Origin: Taenia hydatigena
Lineage: Eukaryota > Platyhelminthes > Cestoda > Cyclophyllidea > Taeniidae
Assembly (NCBI GenBank): GCA_036345935.2
Contig: JADWOT020000002.1
Span: 10,198,196 to 10,262,195 of the forward strand
Length of the DNA stretch: 64,000 bases
Direction of reading: 5' to 3'
Part shown: positions 27,410 to 37,812 of the stretch, piece by piece
Numbering within the stretch: the stretch's first letter is position 1
How the letters are laid out: every line of letters starts with the position of its first letter
The notes under the pieces: generated by a model
Seen by the model: only the letters and a program-made list of their open reading frames with translations
What the model was told of the DNA's origin: nothing
The model's database searches: none
Program-made: the position numbers and the translations under genes

Positions 27410-28471
27410 CATAAAATGCACTTCGTAGAGCAATCCTTTGCCACAGCATTGCTTGTGTAGTTACAATGCAATTCGCATAGCAGATTCTGTAATGTATATT
27501 GCCAAGCACAGAAAGTTTGCAGCACTGAAGAAGCTTAATGAAAAAGATTTGATGCGTTCCGCAAAATAAACGAAAATAGGTTGGGTTGAGGTTATTGCCT
27601 CATCTAAACAACCAAAATCGGAGCACACTAACAGAGTATGTAAGATCTTATGCGTTATCTGCAAAACTTTGTCGTTACCTTCAAAATGAGATGTAGATGG
27701 TCGAATATTTGACCTTCCATCACTAAAGGGATGAGAATGACGTTTGCCCTTGGCATCCGGATGATATGATTGCCCTCAATCAACGTACTTTGTAGCAGAT
27801 AGTAAATTGCTCCACTGCTGGTGCACTTCAGTGTAGACACTGAGGCCGAATAGATTCTTTTAATTCCATGGAGAAATAGGTTACAACTCACAAACGGGTT
27901 GCAGAATGAGGTTTGATTTCTCTAGTTTGAGCCGTGCACAGACAACTGCTTTAGAGGGCGCAAAGGTGACTCACCACGTTTGGCAGAGCGACTTGGAGAC
28001 ACGGAAAAGCTCGACGGGAAAAAAAGGGCTAAGGAAAATATCAACACCATTTACAATAGCTGCTGAAAAAACGGGTTTTTAACAAGTCCACACCGATGGA
28101 CTTACTGTCTTGATGGGGCGTAGACAATATTTCGAGCTCTTTTGAGTTGAAAATTATCAGCTCTGTTGATTTGGCCACCTACAACAGCACGGTTCCTTGC
28201 ACAAGTGAGAGTTCCAATGATTGGCGATAAGACGAAACTGTGCTTAGAGCGTTTGATAGCCTAACTTTTGTGCGTTGAAATGGGAGTGCAAAAAATGAAG
28301 CAGAAACCACTGTGAAGATATATTCGAAGGACGAAGAAGAGCTACCTGCAGCTCCATGGAAACGCGTCCAGCGAGCGTGAGACTTGTGGAATTAGGAACA
28401 AGATCAAGCTTGTAATTAATTAGCACGATTGTTAAAGGAAGGCCTTCACGCCTCGCACGGACATCTGCCAT
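27410..28471 (-). CDS. M1-family aminopeptidase, N-terminal exons (puromycin-sensitive type), partial
   Basis: Exon 1 (28471-28346) starts at an ATG in good context and gives 42 codons. It includes GLPLTIVLINYKLDLVP and LAGRVSMELQ, matching the M1 N-terminal signature LP..v.PinYdL.l.Pdl..f.f.G.v.iel. Exon 2 (27921-27679, 81 codons, phase 0) carries LFLHGIKRIYSASVSTL and VILIPLVMEG, matching the second half of that beta domain. Exon 3 (27524-27410) contains TTQ..LWQRIALRSAFYG, which resembles the TQFE..DARRAFPCWDEP segment but is clearly diverged. Splice sites are gtagct, gtaacg and gtaaat with in-phase acceptors; the introns are 424 and 154 bp. Family function is removal of N-terminal residues from peptides using a zinc at HExxH. 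I see no GAMEN, HExxH or further exons down to 23.3 kb, so this is either a truncated gene copy or continues through very long introns. Confidence 0.6.
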
Positions 28472-29561
28472 GTTGCATTTAGCAACTAACGATGCTCGAA
28501 GAAATAACTGGATCTATTTTCTAATGCATGGACAGCGGAGCCGACTGGTTGTTGGAACATTAAAACTATTTAATGCATCGAAGCTGAAGGAAGGACTTGT
28601 GGCTTAGGAGCTTGTATTAGGCCATCGCGTGCCTAGCATTTTAACTTTTTATGGTAGTTAAAATACTTCGCTTTGAAATTACAAACGAGCTTTTACAAAT
28701 CACGCTACAAGTTCCATATATTTACTATTTTCTTGGTCTTGAGACCCTCTAGGTGAGCAGACTGACGTGAAAGGGCACCCACGTTGGCAGCACTTGGAGC
28801 AGCGAGCAAAAGCTGAGGGTATGCGTTTCTGGAACACTCTTGCGCCTCCTATAGTCCTGTCGATTCATCGCGCGGTTCGTGTTCACCAAACGCATCTCAC
28901 ACACCCAGAAACACTCATTAAATGGTCTCTTGACTTCTGGCGTACCGCTTCCGGTGATGTCCTCTGCGGCAGTCCTTCTTCTTATTTTGTTCAAGCCCAA
29001 AGCCGTCTTTGTTGTCAGTAGCAAATGTGGCCTTGTACGGACGCATCTTGACTGATGGTAGAAGTGAGTTACCTTCATGTAGGGTACTACATTGATTAAG
29101 GAGTCGTCGACGACGTATACTTGCTTATAGACACAGAAGTAATGAAGGCGGTTCTATTTGTGCCTGTCTCCTCTAGTTTATTTGTCCTTTTTATCAGAGT
29201 GGTTTCTCTTCTGTCTGATGAAAATCCTTTGATCCACATTTGAGGTTGTTTTTTGACAGGTGGGTTATTACATGGGGCCGCTTAATATCATTTCCTTACC
29301 TCATTCTTTCGTGTGGTTGTTGCTCTGTAAAGAAATTGCGGCGGTTTTTAACATTTAAATGTATTGTAATGTTTGCCGTATTGAGCCGAGCAAAGGGGTT
29401 AACTAAACAGAGAGTACTATTTGCGGAAGTACATGCAATTTTGTGCAAGTATGCTTGCAACGAAACTTTTATTACCAAAGCAACCAACATAAGAATTGAA
29501 GCAACAAAGCGATAGTTAGACCGAGATATCTAAGGTGAAGTTCGCTTGATTTGGCCCTTAC
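28472..29561. other. Upstream region of the aminopeptidase fragment, no gene seen
   Basis: No convincing exon. Overlapping 84- and 109-codon frames on opposite strands around 28749-29078 match nothing I know and lack matching splice sites. Confidence 0.4.
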
Positions 29562-29725
29562 TAACCGATTCAAAACTGGGTCAATGCGCGACATATGGGA
29601 AAACGAAACTGTCCTCCTATTGGTCTCCGTTTCACATTTCTTTGAAAATGGACTCTCTGTGAAAGGAAACTTATCTTCATAAATCAGTTCGCATTTTTCT
29701 TTTTCATTATCAGATTCCTTCAAGA
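29562..29725 (-). CDS. Candidate exon, unidentified
   Basis: Bounded by an acceptor (gttgtgcacag) and a consensus-like donor (gtaagg). It encodes a strongly charged peptide (ESDNEKEKCELIYEDKF, then KKCETETNRRTVSF). The composition is exon-like. It lies upstream of the aminopeptidase exons on the same strand but has no visible start and no recognised domain. Confidence 0.3.
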
Positions 29726-30643
29726 CTGTGCACAACCCTCACCTGTGGCCCTCAAGTTAATCCCAACCGTGGGGAATAGTAACACAAGCAGCACCTCAGA
29801 AGCCAAGGCACTAGACCACAGACATCTAGGCGGTGTACTAGGCAATCGAAGCGAGCTGTCCTTCATCCCACAAGTCACTACAGTGCTGATCCCTGTCAAC
29901 ACTATTTCAACGCTCCCTTCATTGAAGCATTAGGGTGACCTTCCACTATGCAGTGTTTAAAAAATGAACTTTTTAGAGCCTACTTTGATAAATTGCACAA
30001 CTTTGTTTAAAATAACACCTTTCAGAGCACTGCATTTCTACAACTTGAATGCTCTGTTTAAAGCATTTGTCGATTTGCTTCGACTGCGTGTTTACGTCAA
30101 AAGAGCGATTGCACCGCGTGAAGCAGTAGTGACCTGCCTGAGGACCCATGAGACAGCAATTGCAAGAAAGGTGAAGATTTGTTAGTCACAATCGAACTAT
30201 TCTATTCGAGGAATTCCACAACAATTTTCATGTCCTTATAGCCACTCCTTGTAGACATCCTTGTTCTACTTCGCAGCATTATGCACCCTAAGGAATACGA
30301 ATTATTCTTGTCAAAAATTAGAAGAAAGTAAATGTTGGCAGTCGGATTAAGCTAAAGTTATAATTTTACACCTACTTGAGGCCGTTTCACCACTTCCTTC
30401 TGCTGGCAGCCGAGACGACCGTCGCAAACCAGGCCAGTGAGGTCACCGTAAATCCAAAAGGGAAGCAACAACTGTCGTGAGCAGCTGTCCACAACTGGCT
30501 TTGTTTAATTAGGCTTCTTGACGAATCAGGTGGCAAATTCACACCTGCAGACGCCTACTTATCTAAACAACTGCCATTGCTACGGAGGATACAGTAATCA
30601 AGATTAGTTCAAATACTGTCGCCGATTTTAATACTTGTGACCA

Positions 30644-31231
30644 TTGGGTGGTCTAAACTTTGCCAACCCAACGAGTTACGGCCTTCGTTGCTTTGGGAAT
30701 CTGTCCCACATTCCTTTTACCTTAGTCTCTCTTATTTTACTTAAATGGGCGCAGTGTAGTAATCTACGCCTTTTGCCAGTCTTATGGTGGACGTGTAGAC
30801 AAATGATTCAGTATTGCCCTACCTCTAGGATCATCTGGTACATTCAAGAGGAATCGAGAAACTCAAATTTCTATGCAAAAAGCTTAGTGGGACGAAAAGA
30901 CATGCTACAACTACCCATTCAACCTACGGTGGTTAATACTGTGGCTGAACAATGCCTAAGAAGGACCATGTGGAAGTCGTGTAAAGCATTTCCAACACAA
31001 TCGGTAGCATTCCTGCATGTGCACAGGATGCGATCACTACTGACTTTGGTCTGCCCAATTTTCAACTCACACTGCGTCTTTGCCGCTATCGTAGCAAATG
31101 GCGAGTTGTCGAGGAGACTGAATACAAATGCCTGTGAGCTGTCTAACCCTCTGGACGATAAGGGAGAGTCCAACTTTGTGGGTAGGACAAGGCATGCAAA
31201 GGAGTATTCACCAAAACAGTGCAAAGCTTGA
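30644..31231 (+). CDS. 195-codon open frame, unidentified
   Basis: One of the longest uninterrupted frames in the window. It is overlapped on the minus strand by a 111-codon frame (30919-31254), so the low stop density is shared by both strands and may reflect base composition. The residue mix is unremarkable and no domain, signal peptide or catalytic motif is evident. Chance remains likely. Confidence 0.15.
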   Translation: MGGLNFANPTSYGLRCFGNLSHIPFTLVSLILLKWAQCSNLRLLPVLWWTCRQMIQYCPTSRIIWYIQEESRNSNFYAKSLVGRKDMLQLPIQPTVVNTVAEQCLRRTMWKSCKAFPTQSVAFLHVHRMRSLLTLVCPIFNSHCVFAAIVANGELSRRLNTNACELSNPLDDKGESNFVGRTRHAKEYSPKQCKA

Positions 31232-32389
31232 CTAAAGCAGAGTTGTTTTGACAATGAGCGTTCGTGTTGTGGTAGCAGGAACGTATGCCGAGAATCTGAT
31301 TCGTTGCCTAAAGTGGATCCACTTCTTTAGTGATTAAGTGCTAAAATATGTTGAAAAAGTGGCACCACATGGAAAGATGCAAGTTGCATTGAGAAGGACT
31401 TTTGGCTTAAATAAAGAGACTGTTTCGAAACAATGAGGTAAATATCGTGCACAAAGGTATAAATTTCGCATAGAAAAGCAGTGGTGAGCAAAAAAATGTC
31501 ACTCTGTCTACCACGCCCGAATGATATCGCATCATTGCGTAAAAACGTTTGACTGAATCCTCTTATAAGGTTGACTTTGCGTCCTTTCAGCACGCGATTC
31601 CTTTAAGCAGACGTGGTAGCTAGTGCCACCACTGGACAACTGTGTAGAGTTAAATGATAAGCTGCTAGGAATGACTAGACGGGGTGGAGATTATGGTAAG
31701 AGATCCGCTTTGAAACGTCCTTGATACCATTAGTTGACGTATCTGCAGTCCTTTGTATCTTTCACCTTTTTCTAAAAGTTATGCTGGTCTGCTGGCCCTT
31801 TAACTGACTCGTTGATATAACATCGAAACCCCCTCCAGTTGCCGACATTGGTCTTTCAACAAAGTAACGTCCATAAAAACTATCAAATCAGAAATAACAT
31901 AAAACACTTTTTAGAAGGTCAGACTTGTCACGATGAAAATGAAGGCATTAGCCATAAGACCATTAACTGTTTTTCTGGGTCCAGAATTTGTGGTAGCAAG
32001 GCTAATTTGTAGTTTCGCTTAAAAAGTAGTTTATTTGCATGTGTGTGGTTGACTTTTGGGCAAATTATTCCTAAAACAAACACGTGGTGTGCATTGTGGC
32101 GTGATCTGGAGACACGTAAATGTGGGCTACGGGGACTTAGAGTAAGCCAATTCATTCAAGCTATTTAAGAATGAGTTGATGTTGCTTCGTATTGCTTCAT
32201 AGTAGAGAAGTTTTGTCTCACAATGCGGGAACGATGGCGACGACTTTGAGGGCATCATAATACCACGCTGATGGGTTGCGATAACAAAGAAATTGTAGTT
32301 AGTATAAAACGAACTGCAGAGGTGTAGAGGGTCGATAAAGCCCCAAAAATAAGAGTGCTGAACCACAACGGCAAAAATTTGTTGTGGAA

Positions 32390-32660
32390 TAAGACTAGAA
32401 AGCAGTTGGGCAAATTTAGTGTGTGTAATAAATGCGATGTAGCGTCCCAAGACTTCCTTGGAAGCAAAAGAAGGCATAATACTAGGGTAGAACATGCATA
32501 CATTGTTCGGCAACCAGAGGAAAGGGATTGCTGGCATGGTCCGAAGGCCAACTCACCCGATCAGAGCAATATGACTACCCAATTCATAATAGCCGAAACC
32601 GGCAATCAAGCAAACAAAGCGCTAGCTGTGAGGTGTTGTAGGGAATCAGAATGTAGTAAA
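32390..32660 (+). repeat. Repeat module R5, copy 1
   Basis: Related to 40190-40440 (same strand) and to about 57160-57000 on the minus strand. The shared conceptual reading is DFL..(K/R)RRHNTR.EH.Y, with the nucleotide core agg cataatactaggg/cagaaca. The other two copies lie inside the inverted arms, so this one is an outlying member. Confidence 0.6.
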
Positions 32661-33399
32661 TCAAAAGCGTAAGAAATAGAAATGCAGAAACAATCGAAGG
32701 GTTTAAGTATGCGTGTGCAAAGGATGAAAACCCGTTTGTTATGAAGCGCTCTACAAAAGGAAAGGGTGACCATCGTCTACGTAATTCGATCATTTGTGGG
32801 AAAATGTGATTGGCTAGTAACAATGAAGTGTTTTTTGCCTCCCTCATAGGTGGTGTGATATGCTTAAATGAAGAAAAGTTAGAACACTTTGCCCTTACCA
32901 ATATTTCTGGCTACTTCCTCAAACTCTTGGAGGCCTAGCTAATCTAAGGGACATAAATTTAGAATTGAGTCATTATCTGACGCTTTGCGAAGGCAGAGCT
33001 CATACTAATAGTGAGGAGATTGCTTTGCGCAGATCCCACGAAGTATTCTATGATTGTCTCGATGGATTTTCGCTATCGTCCAAGCTTAATGCTCATTTCC
33101 AAACGTAGTCGAATAAACAGAATCAGTACACCCTGCTATCTCTACGAGGCTGCGAATGCTAAGCTCACTGAATGCGACTTTGTAGTATTGACCTCCAGGA
33201 GAGTACAAATTTAGCTGCCACTAAATGGAATTTTGTAGGATTAATCTACACAAGACTGCAAACTTGGCTCCCACAGAACACGAATTTTGGCTATAATCTG
33301 CACAATAACGCAGATTTCGCTCTCTCTGATTGCAATTTTGTAGAATTGACGCACTCGAGACTGCGTGAAGAGAGGCAGTCAAACAGGCCAAACAACAAT

Positions 33400-33680
33400 T
33401 GTTATTACATCATGCTGCGTGCACACATCGCATGGCTCATTCATACACGTCTACACCAAGTCAAAGTACGCCCACCAGTCCACTCTGGCTTCTCACATGC
33501 TCACCTAATGACCTCTATACTATCACAACAATCTCCATCATTACTCACCTATGCAATTCCACTTCTTAATTTCTCTACCAATTCAATTTAGATGCAGCTG
33601 CAGTAAGTGACCTGAGGTCTGCATTCTTCGCGGACTAGGAGGTGGAACTGCCAACTGCTCATCCTAGCGACTCGCGATGT
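33400..33680 (+). repeat. Repeat module R1, copy 1
   Basis: Shares with 36100-36420 the run of 'cagcgtgcacacatc', 'ttctcacatgctcacct', a pyrimidine-rich stretch, and 'gatgcag.tgca..tga' then 'gtctgcattc'. It is followed by R4. It reads as the start of a repeat block that becomes dense to the right. Confidence 0.7.
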
Positions 33681-33739
33681 GAAAAACGTTTTGTGCCGGT
33701 TATTAGCGCTGTCATCCAACAAGCGAATTATTACGCCTT

Positions 33740-33890
33740 CCAGAAAAATCTTGTGAAGATAGTGCACTCAGTGTGCATTGATGCTGTAAGAAGGTGAAGT
33801 GATGTGGAAGAACATACTGCTCATTGCCATGCGGAGGGTCTAAGGGGCGAGCAGAATGACGATAGTGCTAGAGACTACATCGCGGTAAGG
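33740..33890 (+). repeat. Repeat module R4, copy 1
   Basis: Contains 'gtgcactcagtgtgcat' 'tgatgctgt', then 'ctgctcattgccatgcgga' 'gggtc'. Similar sequence occurs at 36495-36560 and 41860-42050 (plus) and 54930-54770 (minus). It follows R1 directly here and at 36.4 kb. Confidence 0.65.
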
Positions 33891-34499
33891 ACGGCTTAGT
33901 ACACCCAACCTCTTTACGACAGAAAGAACCTAGTATCAGTAGAGTGCGCCACTACTTTAAAGTTCGTTTTTGTCACAAAGTCTTGGGCGAATTTTCTTTT
34001 GGACCTCTCATTTGACTCGCCCGTTCTCCTAAACTACGACTGGTCGTTGTCAATGGCAGGTAGACTAGTAGTCGCATCACGTTTGAGTCCAATCGCATTA
34101 CCGCAAGCGTGCTAGTCTCCATCATTCAGTCAGCTCTCATCTACGCATACACACACGCACAAATTCCGTACACACCCGTCTTGTTTGCTCGTACGCGGTT
34201 GGCGGCAAGGACATCCGTTATGCTGTCATCCTCTCCCTGCTTAGAATACTCGCTCACCACCCCGTCCTCTAACGAGCAAACGTGCATTTAGCTGGCCACT
34301 AAAATCCACTAATTTAACTAAACTGACATACGGCGCGGTGAATTAGTGGGGTAGGAATGGCGGCACCACTTAGATGACCGGCAAGATGAGGAAGTGTGTC
34401 GAACAGAGGAGTCGCGTGAACTCCCAAGGCTAAGAGTGCTTGCAAAGCAAATGGGAAATTCACAGTGGATGGACGAGGAAAGTTAGGCCATTTAAACGC

Positions 34500-34650
34500 T
34501 TTTCACCTTGATCCCTCTCCCCCCCTTCTCGCGCCTCCATCTTTCCCTTATTCCATTCAACATAATATACATCTTGTTTACACACATTAATCCACTAATT
34601 TATTCCTTCATCCCTCCTTCCACCCAAATGCCTTTCATTCACTCCCTCCG
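34500..34650 (+). repeat. Pyrimidine-rich low-complexity tract
   Basis: C/T-rich imperfect repeats of tcc, ccattc and ccatt type. Similar tracts sit at 42980-43085 and 55365-55560, and purine-rich reverse versions at 35330-35460 and 53695-53790. They accompany the R modules. Confidence 0.6.
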
Positions 34651-34739
34651 TCATGAAATCATTTTTTGCTCTCTTTTTACATTTCTCATCTACTTCTCAT
34701 TACAATCAATGCATACGCCAGAAACTTGCCTCCAGTATT

Positions 34740-34842
34740 TCATCATCCACAGCAACATTCTCCCACCATCGACTATGCTTGTTCTTTCGCCCACGCAACT
34801 ACTGGCGCATCGTGACAAACCTTTGTCAAGACAGAGTGAAAA
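34740..34842 (+). repeat. Repeat module R2, copy 1 (upstream of a leader-like exon)
   Basis: Contains a variant of the sequence that elsewhere reads 'cccacgtgccttttagcac' followed by 'tttgccaag' and 'gtgggaaaatgatga'. In this copy the element leads straight into an ATG ATG start, which suggests that R2 includes a gene 5' region. Confidence 0.45.
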
Positions 34843-34973
34843 TGATGAGTGTGCACCACGTCTGTGCTCTCTTCGCCGTGGTAATTGCTGGATGTGTTAA
34901 GGGTGGACCTGTAGGATACCGAGGAGAAGCGGATGACTGCCACATATGGTTAACACTATTGACTTCATGGTAG
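34842..34973 (+). CDS. Possible leader (signal-peptide) exon
   Basis: Begins ATG ATG and encodes a charged or polar start and a hydrophobic core ending in small residues (MMSVHHVCALFAVVIAGC), a good signal peptide. A GT that would end the exon in phase 1, as in the FN3 antigen family, follows at 34903 (AAG G|gtgg); the frame otherwise runs to 34973. Corresponding ATGs in the other R2 copies (35.77 and 53.37 kb) are not followed by a hydrophobic stretch. No FN3 exon was found downstream, so this is an orphan leader or an unrelated small secreted frame. Confidence 0.35.
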   Translation: MMSVHHVCALFAVVIAGCVKGGPVGYRGEADDCHIWLTLLTSW

Positions 34974-35329
34974 TTTGTGATACCTTGTCTTCTCAACTCG
35001 CCACTTTGTCTTCTCCTATGCATTCCAAGCACGCGTGTCCCTCTTCCACCTTGCCTCCTCTTTCACCGTCTTTATTTTTTCACACGACCTCCACATGCAC
35101 ATGCGCTAAGCAGAGGGTACGATAGCAGTAAGACAGTGCATACTCTTCACTTACCCATTTCTGTTTAATCCCCTTCACATTCCGGAACGTTGTCTATCAG
35201 AAGAAGGGTGGACGTAACATTTAGCCGAACGTTGCACACCTGACCACTTGTTGTCTGTGGATGTTGTAGACGGTGCAGTAGGGCTTAGCAGAAGAAAAAC
35301 CTGTGCGCAAGTAAATAGAACCATGGAGG

Positions 35330-35460
35330 AAGCAGTGGAAGAGAGACATTTGAATGGTGAATGGGAGGAGTGGATCGATGAGTGGGTGGATGGGTTAGTG
35401 GATGGGTGAATGAAAGGAAAGATGTTTTAAAAGAGGGTGCATGGATGGATGGATGGCAAA
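35330..35460 (+). repeat. Purine-rich GGAT/GTGGAT simple repeat
   Basis: Imperfect array of gtggatg, ggatgag and tggatggatgg units. Reverse-complement equivalent of the pyrimidine tracts elsewhere in this region. Confidence 0.7.
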
Positions 35461-35570
35461 GAAATTATGAGGTGGGATGAAGCAGATGAGCAATGATGGA
35501 GTGTGTTTTGAAAGCATAGAGGTGGGTAGATAAAGGTCTTAGAAGCCAGCGTGGACTCGTGGGCGTGCGT
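35460..35570 (-). repeat. Repeat module R1, copy 2 (inverted)
   Basis: Reads in the minus sense relative to copy 1: 'gaggtgggatgaagcagatg', 'gaaagcatagaggtg' and 'ggtagataaaggt'. It is followed by R2 at 35640, the same R1(minus)-R2(plus) pairing as at 53050-53400. Confidence 0.65.
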
Positions 35571-35639
35571 GGGCTTGATGTAGTAATCGCAAAGGTGAAG
35601 GGCGCACCTTATGATAGGAGCTCTGCAATTTATTAATCT

Positions 35640-35785
35640 GCCAGTAATTTTCCTCCAGTCCTTACCACCTACAGCAATCTTCTTTCACCATCGGTCATGA
35701 CCTATTCGCCCACGTGCCTTTTAGCACAGTGTGGCTAACTTCTGCCAAGCGAGTTGGAAAATGATGCCTGCATCACACTATCTAC
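35640..35785 (+). repeat. Repeat module R2, copy 2
   Basis: Contains 'gccagtaattttcctccagt', 'accatcggtcatgacctat', 'cccacgtgccttttagcac' and 'ggaaaatgatgcctgcatca'. It matches 53240-53400 and 55688-55830 (plus) and 41640-41480 and 43560-43420 (minus). Confidence 0.7.
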
Positions 35786-36089
35786 AAGATACTCATCCAT
35801 AATTTTCGAAACCAGGCAATTTATATTCGTCTTGAATTCTAGCATACGTTAAGTCTATAATCCTCGATCCAGCCATCAGTCGGTTGCATAACTTACATAA
35901 TCCTTTCTTTTATCAATGTACCCCCTTTTTATTCATTCATCCACTACCTCTTCCAACCATTCATCTACCAACTCCTCCCATTCACCATTCAAATGCCTCT
36001 CCTTCACCACCTCTTCGATGCCACCACTTCTTTGAGGACAGGTTTTCCTTCTGGTAAGCTCTAATCCACCATGCCATCTCCGTGTCTTC

Positions 36090-36430
36090 TGGACAATGTG
36101 GAGAGAGGCAGTGAAGCATGTCAACCAACAATTGCTGTTTCACCATTCAGCGTGCACACATCACATGGTCTGTGTGCACACGCCTATACTAAGCACACGT
36201 ACACCCACAAGTCCACGTTGTCTTCTCACACGTTCACCTACTCACCCCTATGCTTCCAAAACAGTCTATTATTTTAAATCCACTTCATTCCATATCTTAG
36301 CTTCTCTTCCCAATTTAACTTGAATGCAGATGTAGCTGCTGACTTGAGCGCTGTATTCATCACTGATTTTCAAAAGGTGAAATCTCTACCTGCTCACTTA
36401 ATCGACTCGAGATGAGTGATTTTATTTTGT
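36090..36430 (+). repeat. Repeat module R1, copy 3
   Basis: Full-length-looking copy: 'cagcgtgcacacatcacat', 'ttctcacacgttcacctac', 'ccaatttaacttgaatgcag', then 'gtattcatcactgatttt' and 'aaggtgaaatc'. Closest relative is 58030-58240. Confidence 0.7.
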
Positions 36431-36489
36431 GTTGGTTAGTAGCTCTGTCATAGAACACGCATATTGTAAATCCATCGGAATGGAGGCTT

Positions 36490-36600
36490 TGGTGAATGCA
36501 GTGCACTCACTGTGCATCGATGTGATAAGAGCATTTTGCTCACTGCTGTACAGAAGGCCTAAGTAGCAATTAGCTCGATGCCGAGGAAATGCCTCGAGGC
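36490..36600 (+). repeat. Repeat module R4, copy 2
   Basis: 'tgcagtgcactcactgtgca' followed by 'ctcactgctgtacagaagg'. It sits between R1 and the left end of the left arm. Confidence 0.55.
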
Positions 36601-36884
36601 AAAGGCTTAGCCTTTAAGCACAGATATATTTGCGTAGGTCAGCAGATAGAAAAACGAGGCACCGGGTTACTACACGACGATGTGCCTTCCTCTCATTCAC
36701 ACTGATCCATGCGTCGGCAAAGGTGTTTTAAGGGAGTAGATGAATGCACAGTGCTTAGCGAATTGAAGTGTAGCATTCGGCGATCTACCCCACTGCTAGT
36801 AAAAAAAGGCACACATGGATTCGCATTTCACTAGCCTTGCACACACCGAGGTACTTTGTGGAATGCGAAAGTAAAAGCAGTCGA

Positions 36885-37185
36885 TCCTCACACGGTGCAC
36901 ATGTCATGACATCCACCAACCCCATGGTCGATGGCAAAGGAGGAGACCCTACCATTTGTTCACTTCTGTACCTTCACCTGACGCAATTCATTGCCGACTT
37001 TGTTGGTGGAGGCACTTAACTGGAGGTATGGAGGACTGGTGAATATACTTGACTCACGAGAGAGTTGTGGCGGTGGCTGCGGTGCTGTGCACAGAAGTTA
37101 TTCTAAAGTTTATGTTGCACAGAATGCTGATTAATTGATCAGATTCATGAATGCTTTTGAAATGCGCCTCGAACAACACTCACTT
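36885..37185 (+). repeat. R3 end element, left arm outer end
   Basis: Starts near 'ctcacacggtgcacatg' and runs through 'ttggtggaggcacttaactg', 'gtggcggtggctgcgg' to 'cgcctcgaacaacactcac'. It is repeated at 52729-53030 (plus) and, inverted, at 44072-43785 and 60686-60411, so each arm is flanked by inverted copies. Confidence 0.8.
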
Positions 37186-37619
37186 AACACCACCACCTAT
37201 TTTCCTTTAAATTAATGTCTACTACATTCTGTCATGCACTTGACTACACAAAATGAAACAGGCGAGCTTAATAAAGCAGTCATAGACGCCACATTATCTA
37301 TAGTGACAAGTTGGCAGAGGTGCAAGATTTTAAAATGCCATGAAGGACATGCAGACTTCTGGATGTAGAGTGGGAGGGAGTATCCTCAAAGAAGAAGTCT
37401 AACCACCTCTGTAAGATGCGCCAAATCCTGCAGACACCACAGCATTAATGCATTCCACTACCGAACCCCATTTGCCTTTGCGGACCCAAAGCTTGAGAGA
37501 ATTCCTTTGCAAGTGCGGGCAAATCACCCACTCACAATATCACCGTTTACGCTAACGCAAAGACGGAAACTACCAAAAGAGTTTGAAGAATAACGTTAAT
37601 TTAGGCTAGCAGTCGGTTT

Positions 37620-37812
37620 GCACCAGAGAAGCCCATCGCGATCGATCAAACGATCCAATGCCGTGTGTGGTTCCATGGTGTAGGTGTGAGCGCGCCATTT
37701 GCTCCGTAGGTCAAGAGTAGGCCTTGCCGTTGGCTCACATTCCCTCACTGCATGCTTATAAGCACACGTGTGTGATTTGTACATACGAGTTCTGTTTTCT
37801 TTTGGAGGAACG
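37620..37812 (+). promoter_or_regulatory. 5' flanking region shared by the leader exons
   Basis: The ~190 bases before the leader exon ('gcacacgtgtgtgatttgta', 'ttctgttttcttttggagga') resemble the ~190 bases before the second leader at 39526 ('ggacacgtgtgtgggatgtc', 'agctctgtttttg') and their inverted copies at about 57840-58000 and 59781-59950. Conservation across four copies suggests a shared promoter or 5' UTR. No clear TATA box was identified. Confidence 0.4.

Larger units (their letters stand above)
29726..33400. other. Mostly non-coding
   Basis: Apart from a long open frame at 30644-31231 and repeat module R5 at 32390-32660, nothing is recognised. There are no tRNA-like cloverleafs that I can support. 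Confidence 0.35.

Noticed and set aside
34500..34650. Cytosine-rich tract as a possible CRISPR array or satellite
   Set aside because: No regular repeat-spacer spacing and no fixed unit; it is simple low-complexity DNA in a eukaryotic context.
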